From assembly GCA_947630325.1 (NCBI GenBank), contig CANRHB010000002.1:1-64000 (forward strand): 64,000 nucleotides of DNA, in the 5' to 3' direction. The notes beneath the pieces were generated by a model. It was not told the origin of the DNA. It saw nothing but the letters and a program-made list of their open reading frames with translations, and ran no database searches. How positions within the stretch are numbered: position 1 is the first letter of the stretch; every line of letters begins with the position of its first letter. The position numbers were made by a program, and so were the translations under genes. Positions 1 through 8,221 of the stretch are shown here, one piece after another. The stretch is from an uncultured Clostridia bacterium (GTDB lineage Bacteria > Bacillota > Clostridia > Christensenellales > Borkfalkiaceae).

Positions 1-2939
1 AAGTCACCTTTGGAAATTCTAGAAAGCCTTGCCCACACGATTTTTTGCTTAGAAAAATCGTCCCAATAACTTATCGGGTCTTGTGTTTCAAACCATTGGT
101 TCATGGTCTTTTTTCGCGACTTTATTTTTTCGCCGTTAATATTATGTTCTTTTCCAGTTTGCTCCAGCCGCTCAATCCCAAAAGAAAGTAGATATTTCTT
201 AACGGCTGGGAAATCGTCGATTTTATAGTGACGGCTGGGAAAAGTACTTATTAGCCACAAATTAGCGTAAGAATAATTATAACGCCTGACATCCCTGCCG
301 CGCAAAATCGGTCGAATTATTTCAGCACTTTTCGGGTCATCCTGTATTAACCTATCTCTTACCTCCTGCGAAATAATAAATGCTTCATTTAAGCCCGTCT
401 TAATACCGAAGTTTATTTGTATGTTCCATTCTTTCAACGGTTTTCCGACTTTATGTATTTTATCTAAAATACTTTGTTCGATTGGGTTTAGGATGGACCA
501 ACTTTGTGAACTGTGGAAGTCCATTCTGATACCGTTTTGTTCAACAAAAACGCTCAAATTTCCTAAGCAATTTTCACGGGCAATACATGATAGTGTGTTG
601 CCTTGATTTATGGCTTTCTCAAAAATCAAAATATTTACGTCAACCGTTGCGCTTTCAAAAACCTTTTTGCCTGCAAAGTCCAATAGCAGAATCGGATTTG
701 TCTTTTTGGCAAAAAATTCCCTGAGTTTCGCCCCATAACCCGCTTTCATCCATTTATTGCTTGTGATATAGGTCAGGATACCGTTTGCCTTCAAAAGTTC
801 GTATCCGCGCTCATAGAACAAGCAGTAAATATCGCCTGTTCTTGAAAAAGTCTTAAATCCGCAATCAATATATAAATCTCCGAACTTTTGCTGGGAATTT
901 ATCGCATTTTGCAACTGAATATACGGGGGATTCCCGATTATGATATCAAATCCGTTGTTTATGCCAAACATCCACTCGGGATCAAACCAGGGTGTAAGTT
1001 CGTTGCTAAAAGGTTTCCACTGTGACAAACTTTGATATAGTTTAGATGCTTTTTTATCATAATTCGATATCGTTGCCAAAAGCATCGCCTGCTGGATATC
1101 TTTGAATTCATCTTTTAGGTCATTTTTCTCATCGGCGTCCTCTGCACGGAAAAATAGCTCTCGCAATTCTTGAAGCTTCTTAATGTGGTTTTGATCCTCA
1201 AACATGGAGGTTTGGTATTTTCCATCACTTCCTTCAAGTTTGATAAGGCTATTTGCAATCACAAATTTGAAGTCTAGATTGGGCAGTGGATTGACGCCGC
1301 GATTCGGCTTACTGTCGTCTACATTTTCCTCTATAATCAAAGAAAGGAAGCAACGCAAACGCGCTATTTCTACGGCAATGGGTTGAATATCAACACCAAA
1401 AATAGAATGTTGAATAACACTTAACTTACGAATGTAATCCAATGAACCCGCATCGAACTTCTTCTTAAACTCCTGCTTTATCAAAATATTGACATTTTCT
1501 GTAACCTTATCAAACCACAGGCTTGCATCAGAATCTATTTCTTGCAAAATATAAACCACTTTCTGAAGCATACCGATTGGGAAGGCGCCCGACCCGCATG
1601 CCGGATCCAGTATTGTTACAGTGTATAAAGCATTGATAATGGCTTTCTTTTCCTCGCTATTGAACACAGCTAAATCGTCGTCCTCTTTGGAATAGCTGAT
1701 AAGCGCTCGCAATCTGATATCGTCGATATTCGTTTTACGTTTAAGGTATTCTAATAAACTGCTATCGACCATGTAGTCAACAATGTCCCGAGGCGTATAG
1801 AAACTCCCCGTACTTTTCTTCGCGTTTTCGCCCGTTTCGGGATTGATTTCGGCAAGGAGGTTCTCAAAGATCCTACCAAGCATCTCAGGATCAATAGAAA
1901 GCTCAATGTCGTAAGATGTATTTTCGTCCACAGTAAAATTATACTGTTCCAAAACAGTATAAAGCCTAATAAACCAATCGTCGGGGATGGTAACCACTCC
2001 GAATGTTCCACATTCATTCACTCTATCGTATTTGTATAAATCATCGCTGTGTGGGCTGAATAATCCTCCGTTCAAATATGGAATCTGTTTATAAATCTCC
2101 TCTTCGCCGTATTTTCCCTTGCGGCGCGATTGTTTTGTATTCAAAAGCTCAAAAAACAGCGGTTCCAAAACAGTATGATAGTAGTTAGGGACGATTTCCG
2201 ATAGAGCAACAAATTTAGGAGACATTAAAGGCCGCCCTAATTCGCTCTTTTTCTCCTTTAAGAACCAACAGAAAACAATACGACCGATGAGGCGCACTGC
2301 AAATTCGGAGTATTTATTCTGATCGATTACCCCGTATAAAACCAATTGTCTATGATATTTCTTCCCCTCTCTTTCTCCCCCGACCAATTCCGAAAAGCAA
2401 TTGGCAATTTCACTATAGAACTGCTTATTGACGACCTCTACAGAGAAGCGAGAAATCAATTCGTCAAGATTTTTGACATGCCCTCCGGCTATCAAATACT
2501 TGTATGCAGTATGTGTTTTAGTGTTAAATCCCAAAGTATATGAGAAACGGCGTGGATTGGATAGAACCTTAACGATTTTTTCGCCGTCAAATTCATATTT
2601 GCTTGTTAAAAGTGAAAAACGATAGTTGCGCTTATCGGCATTATAAAAAGCAACAATCGCATTATTTACTCCCTGCCCGCGTAAAACTCGAAACATTTCT
2701 TGCGTAATTGAAACACGGCGCTTTTCCTTTCCTTGAATAAGCCCGACCTCGTAAACGGTAACGTCGCAAGATTTGGATTCGCCCAATTGAATAACTTCTG
2801 AAAACAATGAGTTGTTGAATTCCACCTCATGTCTGCCAGATTTGAAATCACTGAATAAAATATCGGAAACTATAAAATGGAAGTTCTCAGTATCGTATTC
2901 TTTTTGGAGCAATTCTTCTGCTTCATTCCTCGATATCAT
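1..2939 (-). CDS. Eco57I-type adenine-specific DNA methyltransferase / type II restriction-modification protein, 3' end cut by window edge
   Basis: An uninterrupted reading frame of 979 codons runs from an ATG at 2939 to the window edge without a stop. Two methyltransferase motifs are clear: motif I (LDPACGSGAFPIG) near residue 443 and catalytic motif IV (IIGNPPYIQL) near residue 670, with VDIQPIAVEIARLR between them. Downstream lies a TaqI-like specificity region (GRDVRRYNYSYANLW, then YWDDFSKQKIVWARL at the edge). The family methylates adenine N6 in DNA. The first 300 residues resemble the N-terminal region of large Eco57I-like fused proteins, but no nuclease motif is certain. The start overlaps the end of the upstream helicase gene by 17 bases, so the two are probably translationally coupled. 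The C-terminus is missing. Whether the pair restricts by itself or is part of a larger DISARM-like set to the left cannot be seen. Confidence 0.85.
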   Translation of the reverse strand, partial: MISRNEAEELLQKEYDTENFHFIVSDILFSDFKSGRHEVEFNNSLFSEVIQLGESKSCDVTVYEVGLIQGKEKRRVSITQEMFRVLRGQGVNNAIVAFYNADKRNYRFSLLTSKYEFDGEKIVKVLSNPRRFSYTLGFNTKTHTAYKYLIAGGHVKNLDELISRFSVEVVNKQFYSEIANCFSELVGGEREGKKYHRQLVLYGVIDQNKYSEFAVRLIGRIVFCWFLKEKKSELGRPLMSPKFVALSEIVPNYYHTVLEPLFFELLNTKQSRRKGKYGEEEIYKQIPYLNGGLFSPHSDDLYKYDRVNECGTFGVVTIPDDWFIRLYTVLEQYNFTVDENTSYDIELSIDPEMLGRIFENLLAEINPETGENAKKSTGSFYTPRDIVDYMVDSSLLEYLKRKTNIDDIRLRALISYSKEDDDLAVFNSEEKKAIINALYTVTILDPACGSGAFPIGMLQKVVYILQEIDSDASLWFDKVTENVNILIKQEFKKKFDAGSLDYIRKLSVIQHSIFGVDIQPIAVEIARLRCFLSLIIEENVDDSKPNRGVNPLPNLDFKFVIANSLIKLEGSDGKYQTSMFEDQNHIKKLQELRELFFRAEDADEKNDLKDEFKDIQQAMLLATISNYDKKASKLYQSLSQWKPFSNELTPWFDPEWMFGINNGFDIIIGNPPYIQLQNAINSQQKFGDLYIDCGFKTFSRTGDIYCLFYERGYELLKANGILTYITSNKWMKAGYGAKLREFFAKKTNPILLLDFAGKKVFESATVDVNILIFEKAINQGNTLSCIARENCLGNLSVFVEQNGIRMDFHSSQSWSILNPIEQSILDKIHKVGKPLKEWNIQINFGIKTGLNEAFIISQEVRDRLIQDDPKSAEIIRPILRGRDVRRYNYSYANLWLISTFPSRHYKIDDFPAVKKYLLSFGIERLEQTGKEHNINGEKIKSRKKTMNQWFETQDPISYWDDFSKQKIVWARLSRISKGD

Positions 2940-5900
2940 TTCTTAAATCCTCCGTAAACATTATAATTTCCGTTTGCGCGTCGATTGTCTCAACCTTCGT
3001 TTTAATTTGAATAATGTAATGGGCGGGTATCCTCTGCTTTAATTCCGCCATGATTTCTTCTGCGGCTGACTTTCTAACATTTAATCCAGCAAGAAACTTC
3101 AATTCTCCGTCACTTAAATCGTCATATGATTTAATAACTTCCAATAAATCTTTAATATAATCCTTTTCTGCAGGACAGACGGCAAGAAGTTGTTGCAGGT
3201 TGATGATTGCTTCGCTCTTCCGCTTATCAAGTTTGATCTTGGGATAGGGTTTGCGAATTTCATCTCTCAAAACAGCAAATTTCTTTTCCAATGATTCGTC
3301 AAATTCGTAACCCTTCTCGTCTATATCAGCTCTAAAAAGTTTCAGCACCAATTCGGGCGACACAATTTTTGCCATCATTGACTCATTATCTGCCATCGCA
3401 AACAAAGAATTATTCCCGCGTTTGGCGAAAGAAATAGCAACATCTTCTTTTTGCCCTTTTCGGACGATTCTTGCTCTTTCCGGAATATTCTTGATTTGAT
3501 CGAGCAGATCCACATTGTGTTTTACACTATTATAAATGTTTCTAAATTCGTTATCCCAACTTCTTTCCCCGTTTTCTGCATCTGCTTCTTCATATTGCTT
3601 TTTGAAATAACTCCGCAAACTTTCATCCGGTGTAAGAGTACGCGTATCGCTACCCACGATATTATTGATCAATAACATTTTCAGAGTAGAAATACCCTTG
3701 ATGAGTGTATTTTCCTCTCCAATATCGGTCGGGAAGAAATTAAAAATGTAGATCTTCTCGAACATTTTCTTGTTGATACGGTTAATACGCCCGATTCTTT
3801 GAACAACGCGCGTGGGATTGTATGGAATATCATAGTTGATGATAACCCCCGCGCGATTCAGATTAAATCCTTCGCTCAAAGCATCGGTAGCGATAATGAT
3901 ATCGTAATCGTTCAGTTGTTCTGCAACAGCACAGGAGGCGTCAAAATTTCTTCTTACGATATTACGATCAGTTTTAGTGGCGCCACCCGTGTAAAGCAAC
4001 GCTCTAAATCCATCTTCAATAAGTTTGCCATAAACATACTCAGCGGTATCGGCATAAGAAGAAAATATAACTAATTTACGTTCGTGATTTTCGGTCAAAA
4101 GCGCTTGGATTTTTGCTTTGATCTCATTGTATTTCGGATCTTCGCCTATTTCATCACCTTCAAACCATTCTTTATAGATTGTGCGGAGCAGTGTAATATC
4201 ACTTTCTACGGCCTTGATGAAATCATCTTTGAAAAGATTTCGCTCAAAGGGAATCGCCTTCTTTTTTATTTTATCAATATCTATTCCTTCATCGGCAATG
4301 CTGTTGATTTCATCTAAAGTTTCTTGGATCTCTTCATCGTCCGGATCGGGCAAATAACCGCGTTTTTTTATCGGCACATATCCCTTTTCCCACCATTTTG
4401 TAATATTCTCATATGAGGAGAGAATGCTTTCCAGCGTCGATCTAAATGCAGACTTCGAACTTTCAAAGCGCATGACAAGCAGACGTTTTATAAACATCGC
4501 CAAGTTGCGTTGCGACAACTGCAAATCGCTTTCGCTAAACAAATGCCCGTACTCATCCATGAATGCCTGCGGATTAACAAGATATGCAGAAGGATTATAA
4601 CGCGCACAGATAAAATCGTTGCTCAATAAAGATAAAGTATGCAGGTATTGTTTTCTTATATGCCCTAAATCATATTCCACAAGTTCTGGCCCAATAACCG
4701 TTGGAAATTGGATGCCCTGTAACTTCAAGTCATCGGCATACTCTTTTATTTCCTGCAAATCAATCCGACTGCGACGAACAATTACGGGGTCAATCAAGAC
4801 TCGAAGTTCCTGGCTCAATTTATCTAATTCATATTTAATCTCATGATTTAGGTTCTTTTTCCCTTCTCTTTCAAGTCTGTTATATCGCGCGATCAGTTCA
4901 TGAAAGCGTACACTTAAATTGTCCACGGAATTGATCGTGGAGCGACTGGGGGTTTGGAAAAGTTTGATAAGAGCGAATAAATCCTGTGGTCTGTTGTTGT
5001 AGGGCGTTGCCGTTAAAAGAATCACTTTGTTATCCGCATTAGAGCGGGTAAGTTGGTGTAGCCATTGATAACTATCGCTCAGCTCATTACGATACCGGTG
5101 TGCCTCATCAATAATAAACAAAATCGGATTTGGATCTTTGGCGTAATTTTTATATATTTCTTCAAGACGCCCGCTACTGCATACACGAACACCTCTTAAC
5201 CCAAAATCTTGCTGGTATTCCTCCCATTGGTCTACCAAATGCGGCGGGGCAATAATGATTGTCCTTTTGATATTCAAATTATAGGCAATTGCCGACGCTA
5301 CAATTGACTTTCCCAAACCAACAACATCCGCAATAATAACGCCGTTGTTTTTATTGATACAATCTATACCGTAGTGTATAGCATCAATTTGATATTTTAA
5401 GTTGGCAAACTTTCCATCGGTTATTTCATTCGGGCTTACTATTTTGCCTTCATCCAACGTAGCATACAATTCAAAAAGAATACGGATAAAAATATAGTAT
5501 GGAGAAGGTTGCGCAAACAACCATAATTTGCTTTTTACTTCTTCGATAAATTCATGGTTGCTATCTTTTACGCATATATCAATGGATTTGCTGTCATTCC
5601 ACAGCATTTCAAAATTTTCCTCGTACTCCTCATATTTATTATTATCACTAAACCGCTCATTCATTTCGCCTTGTCCAAGCAATCCATTATAGGTGAAATT
5701 TGATGATCCGGTGAAAACGACGCCTTTTTGATCGCCAAAGCAAGAGTATTCGTATTTGTTGGTGAGAATGTAGGCTTTTGCGTGATTAGGGGTTCCTGTT
5801 AATCGGATTTCGAGAGAACCATCCGCAATCTTGGAGAGAAACATTTTGAAAATAGATTGACTGTCCGTAGAATCAAATTCATCTGCCAAAGTGGATTTAT

Positions 5901-6219
5901 TAAATAAACCAACAAAACTATCTACATAATAGTTTTTCTTTTGCAAATTATTAAGCCGTGAATATCCTCTTACCGCATAAGTTTCCAAAGAATCATCAAC
6001 CCCGTCCCGCACGGCCCGACATAAATCAACAATCGCTTCGGGGTCAATCGTATTGCCTACTAAGATTCTAATCTTTTTATCTTTCAGATCTTCTGCCAAA
6101 GCATTAAAACCGGAAAAGTAGAAAAAAGCCGTCAAGATATCCACGCTTTCCGCTTGCTTCAAGGAATTTCTTAAAGAGTCCAACATTGTTTTTTTGCGAT
6201 TGTCGATGATGGATGCCAT
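2923..6219 (-). CDS. PLD-domain SNF2-type helicase, restriction/defence-associated
   Basis: The 1098-residue protein starts with a phospholipase-D-like nuclease domain (HAKAYIL at 146-152, then TGSSNFTYNGL from 170, the HxK and S/N pattern of one PLD half-site). A superfamily 2 helicase core follows: Walker A DVVGLGKS at 298-305, DEAH box IIDEAHRYRN near 370, motif III LLTATPYNN near 403, and motifs V and VI (ATDALSEGFNL and QRIGRINRINK) near 810-850. It is predicted to be an ATP-driven DNA translocase with a PLD module acting on foreign DNA in the cytoplasm. PLD-helicases of this layout occur beside Eco57I-type methylases and resemble DISARM DrmD/DrmC parts. It has its own consensus promoter 41 bases upstream and a GGAGAGG ribosome site. 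The only oddity is a second V in Walker A where DEVGLGKT is more usual. Confidence 0.85.
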   Translation of the reverse strand: MASIIDNRKKTMLDSLRNSLKQAESVDILTAFFYFSGFNALAEDLKDKKIRILVGNTIDPEAIVDLCRAVRDGVDDSLETYAVRGYSRLNNLQKKNYYVDSFVGLFNKSTLADEFDSTDSQSIFKMFLSKIADGSLEIRLTGTPNHAKAYILTNKYEYSCFGDQKGVVFTGSSNFTYNGLLGQGEMNERFSDNNKYEEYEENFEMLWNDSKSIDICVKDSNHEFIEEVKSKLWLFAQPSPYYIFIRILFELYATLDEGKIVSPNEITDGKFANLKYQIDAIHYGIDCINKNNGVIIADVVGLGKSIVASAIAYNLNIKRTIIIAPPHLVDQWEEYQQDFGLRGVRVCSSGRLEEIYKNYAKDPNPILFIIDEAHRYRNELSDSYQWLHQLTRSNADNKVILLTATPYNNRPQDLFALIKLFQTPSRSTINSVDNLSVRFHELIARYNRLEREGKKNLNHEIKYELDKLSQELRVLIDPVIVRRSRIDLQEIKEYADDLKLQGIQFPTVIGPELVEYDLGHIRKQYLHTLSLLSNDFICARYNPSAYLVNPQAFMDEYGHLFSESDLQLSQRNLAMFIKRLLVMRFESSKSAFRSTLESILSSYENITKWWEKGYVPIKKRGYLPDPDDEEIQETLDEINSIADEGIDIDKIKKKAIPFERNLFKDDFIKAVESDITLLRTIYKEWFEGDEIGEDPKYNEIKAKIQALLTENHERKLVIFSSYADTAEYVYGKLIEDGFRALLYTGGATKTDRNIVRRNFDASCAVAEQLNDYDIIIATDALSEGFNLNRAGVIINYDIPYNPTRVVQRIGRINRINKKMFEKIYIFNFFPTDIGEENTLIKGISTLKMLLINNIVGSDTRTLTPDESLRSYFKKQYEEADAENGERSWDNEFRNIYNSVKHNVDLLDQIKNIPERARIVRKGQKEDVAISFAKRGNNSLFAMADNESMMAKIVSPELVLKLFRADIDEKGYEFDESLEKKFAVLRDEIRKPYPKIKLDKRKSEAIINLQQLLAVCPAEKDYIKDLLEVIKSYDDLSDGELKFLAGLNVRKSAAEEIMAELKQRIPAHYIIQIKTKVETIDAQTEIIMFTEDLRNDIEE

Positions 6220-6259
6220 AGCCTCTCCTGTGCTTTTGTGGTGAATTATAAGTAGCTAT

Positions 6260-6288
6260 ATTATACTTTATTTGCCGCTAAAAGTCAA
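6260..6288 (-). promoter_or_regulatory. Sigma-A promoter of the PLD-helicase/methylase pair
   Basis: Minus strand TTGACT (6283-6288), a 17-base spacer and TATAAT (6260-6265), 41 bases before the helicase ATG. It makes the helicase and methylase a two-gene unit independent of the small ORF upstream. Confidence 0.8.
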
Positions 6289-6347
6289 TGCGACCTCTCT
6301 GTTTTTATCTCATGGAACACGAAAGTTTAACCCACTTCGCGGGGAAT

Positions 6348-6443
6348 TTAATCGTCCTCGTCGTCCATATCCATGAGGAGCATATCTTCAAGCTGTTCAT
6401 CTTCGTCGTCGGTGTCGCCGAACAGCCAATCGAAAATGCTCAT
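6348..6443 (-). CDS. 31-residue very acidic small protein, function unknown
   Basis: A 31-codon ORF starts with MSIFDWLFGDTDDEDEQLED and continues as a Met/Asp/Glu-rich tail to a TAA stop. It has an ideal Shine-Dalgarno (AGGAGG, five bases before ATG) and an extended -10 (TGC TATAAT) upstream, which argues for real expression. Almost half the residues after position 9 are D or E; there are no K or R residues and only one aromatic cluster (FDWLF). It lies in the 310-base gap between the AAA ATPase gene and the helicase gene, all on the same strand. I do not recognise the family. A DNA-mimic or regulator of the adjacent defence genes is possible but is only inference. Confidence 0.6.
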   Translation of the reverse strand: MSIFDWLFGDTDDEDEQLEDMLLMDMDDEDD

Positions 6444-6464
6444 ATTGCCTCCTATGATAACCCC

Positions 6465-6473
6465 ATTATAGCA
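6465..6473 (-). promoter_or_regulatory. Extended -10 promoter of the 31-residue ORF
   Basis: Minus strand TGC TATAAT (forward ATTATAGCA) sits 21 bases before the ATG. There is no good -35 at 17 bases, so the extended -10 would have to carry recognition. Confidence 0.5.
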
Positions 6474-6528
6474 CATCAAACATGGCAATGGTAGTCATGC
6501 TTTCAAAAATTTTTCTTGTGTTGGCGTT

Positions 6529-7806
6529 TTATCTGTTCAAGCTGTCTTTGTCGAGCAGGAAATCGTACAGCCCCATGTAGACGATACCTTTATCGTCATA
6601 ACTTGCCTTTCTGCGGGAATCGGTGATGATGATCTTCTTGAAAAAGTCCTTCGTTGCAAGCAGAGGGCGGCGCTCCGCATTGATTTTTTCCTCGTTCCCC
6701 AACCGATATGCCGATTGGATATAATATCGCTCGGGTCCCATGTTGACCACAAAGTCGATCTCGCACTGCTTTTTTTTCCCCTCTTCGCTCACATCCACGA
6801 CGCCGACATCCACCGCATACCCGCGCGCGATCAGCTCGTTGAAGATGATATTCTCCATTGCATGAGTCTCCTCATCTTGGCGGAAGTTCAGCCGCGCATT
6901 TCTCAGTCCCATATCGGTGCAATAGTACTTGGAGGGATAGGAAAAATACCGCTTGCCCTTCACATCGTACCTGCTTGCATGGTAAAACAGAAACGCCTCT
7001 TCCAAATATTCCAAATACTTGGAAATGGTTTCGGAATTCACCTTCACTTTGCGCACGGTTTGGAGCGTGTTTGCGATCTTGTTGGAATTGACAAGCGAAC
7101 CGACGGACGAGCACAAATCGTCGGTGAGCATCTTCATCACCTCGGGAAGTTCGATGGTGTAACGCTCCTCGATATCCTTAAAGTAAGTCTCTTTGAACAG
7201 ATCGGTGAGGTATTTCATCTTCCCTCTCGCGTCGGGAAGAGACAGCGTAAACGGCAAACCTCCATATAGCGCATACTCCTCAAAGGCATCCGCCTTGTCG
7301 CCGCCCACAAAATCGAAATATTCTTTGAAGGTGAGCGGGAACACGCGCACCTCGTCGCCGCGCCCGCGGAACTCGGTCATGACGTCCTTGGAAAGGAGCT
7401 TGGAATTGCTTCCCGTCACATAGACGTCCACGTTCCCCAAATGCAAAAACCCGTTGAGAACACCATAGAGCGGCAACGGTTCTTCGCTCCTTAATTCCTC
7501 TTTCTTGATCGCATATTGAATTTCGTCGATAAAGACATAGTACACCTGCGATTTATCGGCGACTTTGGAAGTGACATATTCAGACAGTTTCAGCGGGTCT
7601 CTGTACGGCGCATTTTGAACGGCGTCGAGGGCAAGCATGATGATGTTCTCCTCTTTGACGCCGATAGAAAGCAGATAATTGCGATAAATTTCAAATAACA
7701 AATAGCTCTTGCCGCACCGTCTGATCCCCGTAATCACCTTGATCATTCCGTTCTCTTTTTTGGAAATCAGTTCCTGCAAGTAAAAATCTCTTTGAATGGT
7801 TTTCAT
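6529..7806 (-). CDS. AAA_14 / DUF4143 family ATP-binding protein
   Basis: 425 residues from the ATG at 7806, which has a GGGGG stretch as a weak ribosome site. A GTG five codons earlier would start inside the region after the 5' dyad. Walker A is GIRRCGKS (residues 27-34) and Walker B is YYVFIDEIQ. The N-terminal half is an AAA_14 ATPase with FRGRGDEVRVFPLTFKEY, typical of the family. The C-terminal DUF4143 region ends in a PD-(D/E)XK-like fold, with CEIDFV followed by YIQSAY where an active nuclease would have E/QxK, so this site is probably non-catalytic. The biological role of the family is not settled. Here it sits in a defence-like block between an RT gene and a PLD-helicase pair, with its own promoter and a dyad at the transcript start. 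Confidence 0.8.
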   Translation of the reverse strand: MKTIQRDFYLQELISKKENGMIKVITGIRRCGKSYLLFEIYRNYLLSIGVKEENIIMLALDAVQNAPYRDPLKLSEYVTSKVADKSQVYYVFIDEIQYAIKKEELRSEEPLPLYGVLNGFLHLGNVDVYVTGSNSKLLSKDVMTEFRGRGDEVRVFPLTFKEYFDFVGGDKADAFEEYALYGGLPFTLSLPDARGKMKYLTDLFKETYFKDIEERYTIELPEVMKMLTDDLCSSVGSLVNSNKIANTLQTVRKVKVNSETISKYLEYLEEAFLFYHASRYDVKGKRYFSYPSKYYCTDMGLRNARLNFRQDEETHAMENIIFNELIARGYAVDVGVVDVSEEGKKKQCEIDFVVNMGPERYYIQSAYRLGNEEKINAERRPLLATKDFFKKIIITDSRRKASYDDKGIVYMGLYDFLLDKDSLNR

Positions 7807-7826
7807 GCAAATTGCCCCCACATAAT

Positions 7827-7858
7827 CGAAAGTTGCTCCGCAAATGGAGTAACTTTCG
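7827..7858 (-). promoter_or_regulatory. 32-base inverted repeat at the transcription start of the AAA_14 gene
   Basis: Arms CGAAAGTTGCTCC (7827-7839) and GGAGTAACTTTCG (7846-7858) pair over 13 positions with one mismatch around a six-base centre. The predicted transcription start (about 7857) falls at its outer edge, so it is either an operator over +1 or a hairpin at the very 5' end of the mRNA. A second, diverged copy lies at 7994-8025. Confidence 0.7.
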
Positions 7859-7863
7859 ATAAT

Positions 7864-7892
7864 AGTATAACATGAAATGACCCAAAAGTCAA
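7864..7892 (-). promoter_or_regulatory. Sigma-A promoter of the AAA_14 gene
   Basis: Minus strand TTGACT (7887-7892), 17-base spacer, TATACT (7864-7869), immediately upstream of the inverted repeat. Confidence 0.75.
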
Positions 7893-7992
7893 TAGTGTTT
7901 CCCCTCTTTCTTTCCTTTTTTTGGAGCGGAAAGCGGGGAATTTTCTTGCTTTCGGTCGAATTATCCGAATTGCTTATGAAAATTCCTAAAAA

Positions 7993-8026
7993 TCAAAAGT
8001 TGCCCCGTGCGTGGAATAACTTTTGA
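7993..8026 (-). repeat. Second copy of the AAA_14 leader dyad
   Basis: Arms TCAAAAGTT (7993-8001) and AACTTTTGA (8018-8026) enclose an imperfect inner stem. Aligned without gaps to the dyad at 7827-7858, the central 32 bases match at 24 positions, and the outermost variable pair changes on both sides (G:C to A:T). On the minus strand it is followed by ATTTTT, so it could also terminate transcription. The gap 7859-8221 holds this element, the promoter above and the RT terminator, but no gene that I can see. Confidence 0.6.
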
Positions 8027-8090
8027 CAAATAAAAGAAATTTAAGGGAGAATTAGCGCATTCGCGCAACTTTTTCAAGCGAGTTTGAAAT

Positions 8091-8135
8091 AAAAAATAAG
8101 CGACTGACCTTGAATTGGTTTCGAGATCAGCCACT
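8091..8135 (-). terminator. Rho-independent terminator of the reverse transcriptase gene
   Basis: Arms 8099-8114 and 8120-8135 form a 16-base-pair stem with several G-U pairs on the minus strand, followed by TTATTTTTTA. The sequence is clearly related to the terminator at 36971-37013. Confidence 0.65.
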
Positions 8136-8221
8136 TTATTCCATTTATCGTAGCTCCATGATAGTGCGTCAATTATGATAATAAGAGTCACGTTCTAAAA
8201 AATACTTTTCAAAATACACTT

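Noticed and set aside
7859..8221. Retron msr/msd or group II intron RNA beside the RT
   Set aside because: I see no msr/msd inverted ends and no domain V-like hairpin, and the RT lacks a maturase domain. A DRT-type ncRNA cannot be excluded but is not visible.
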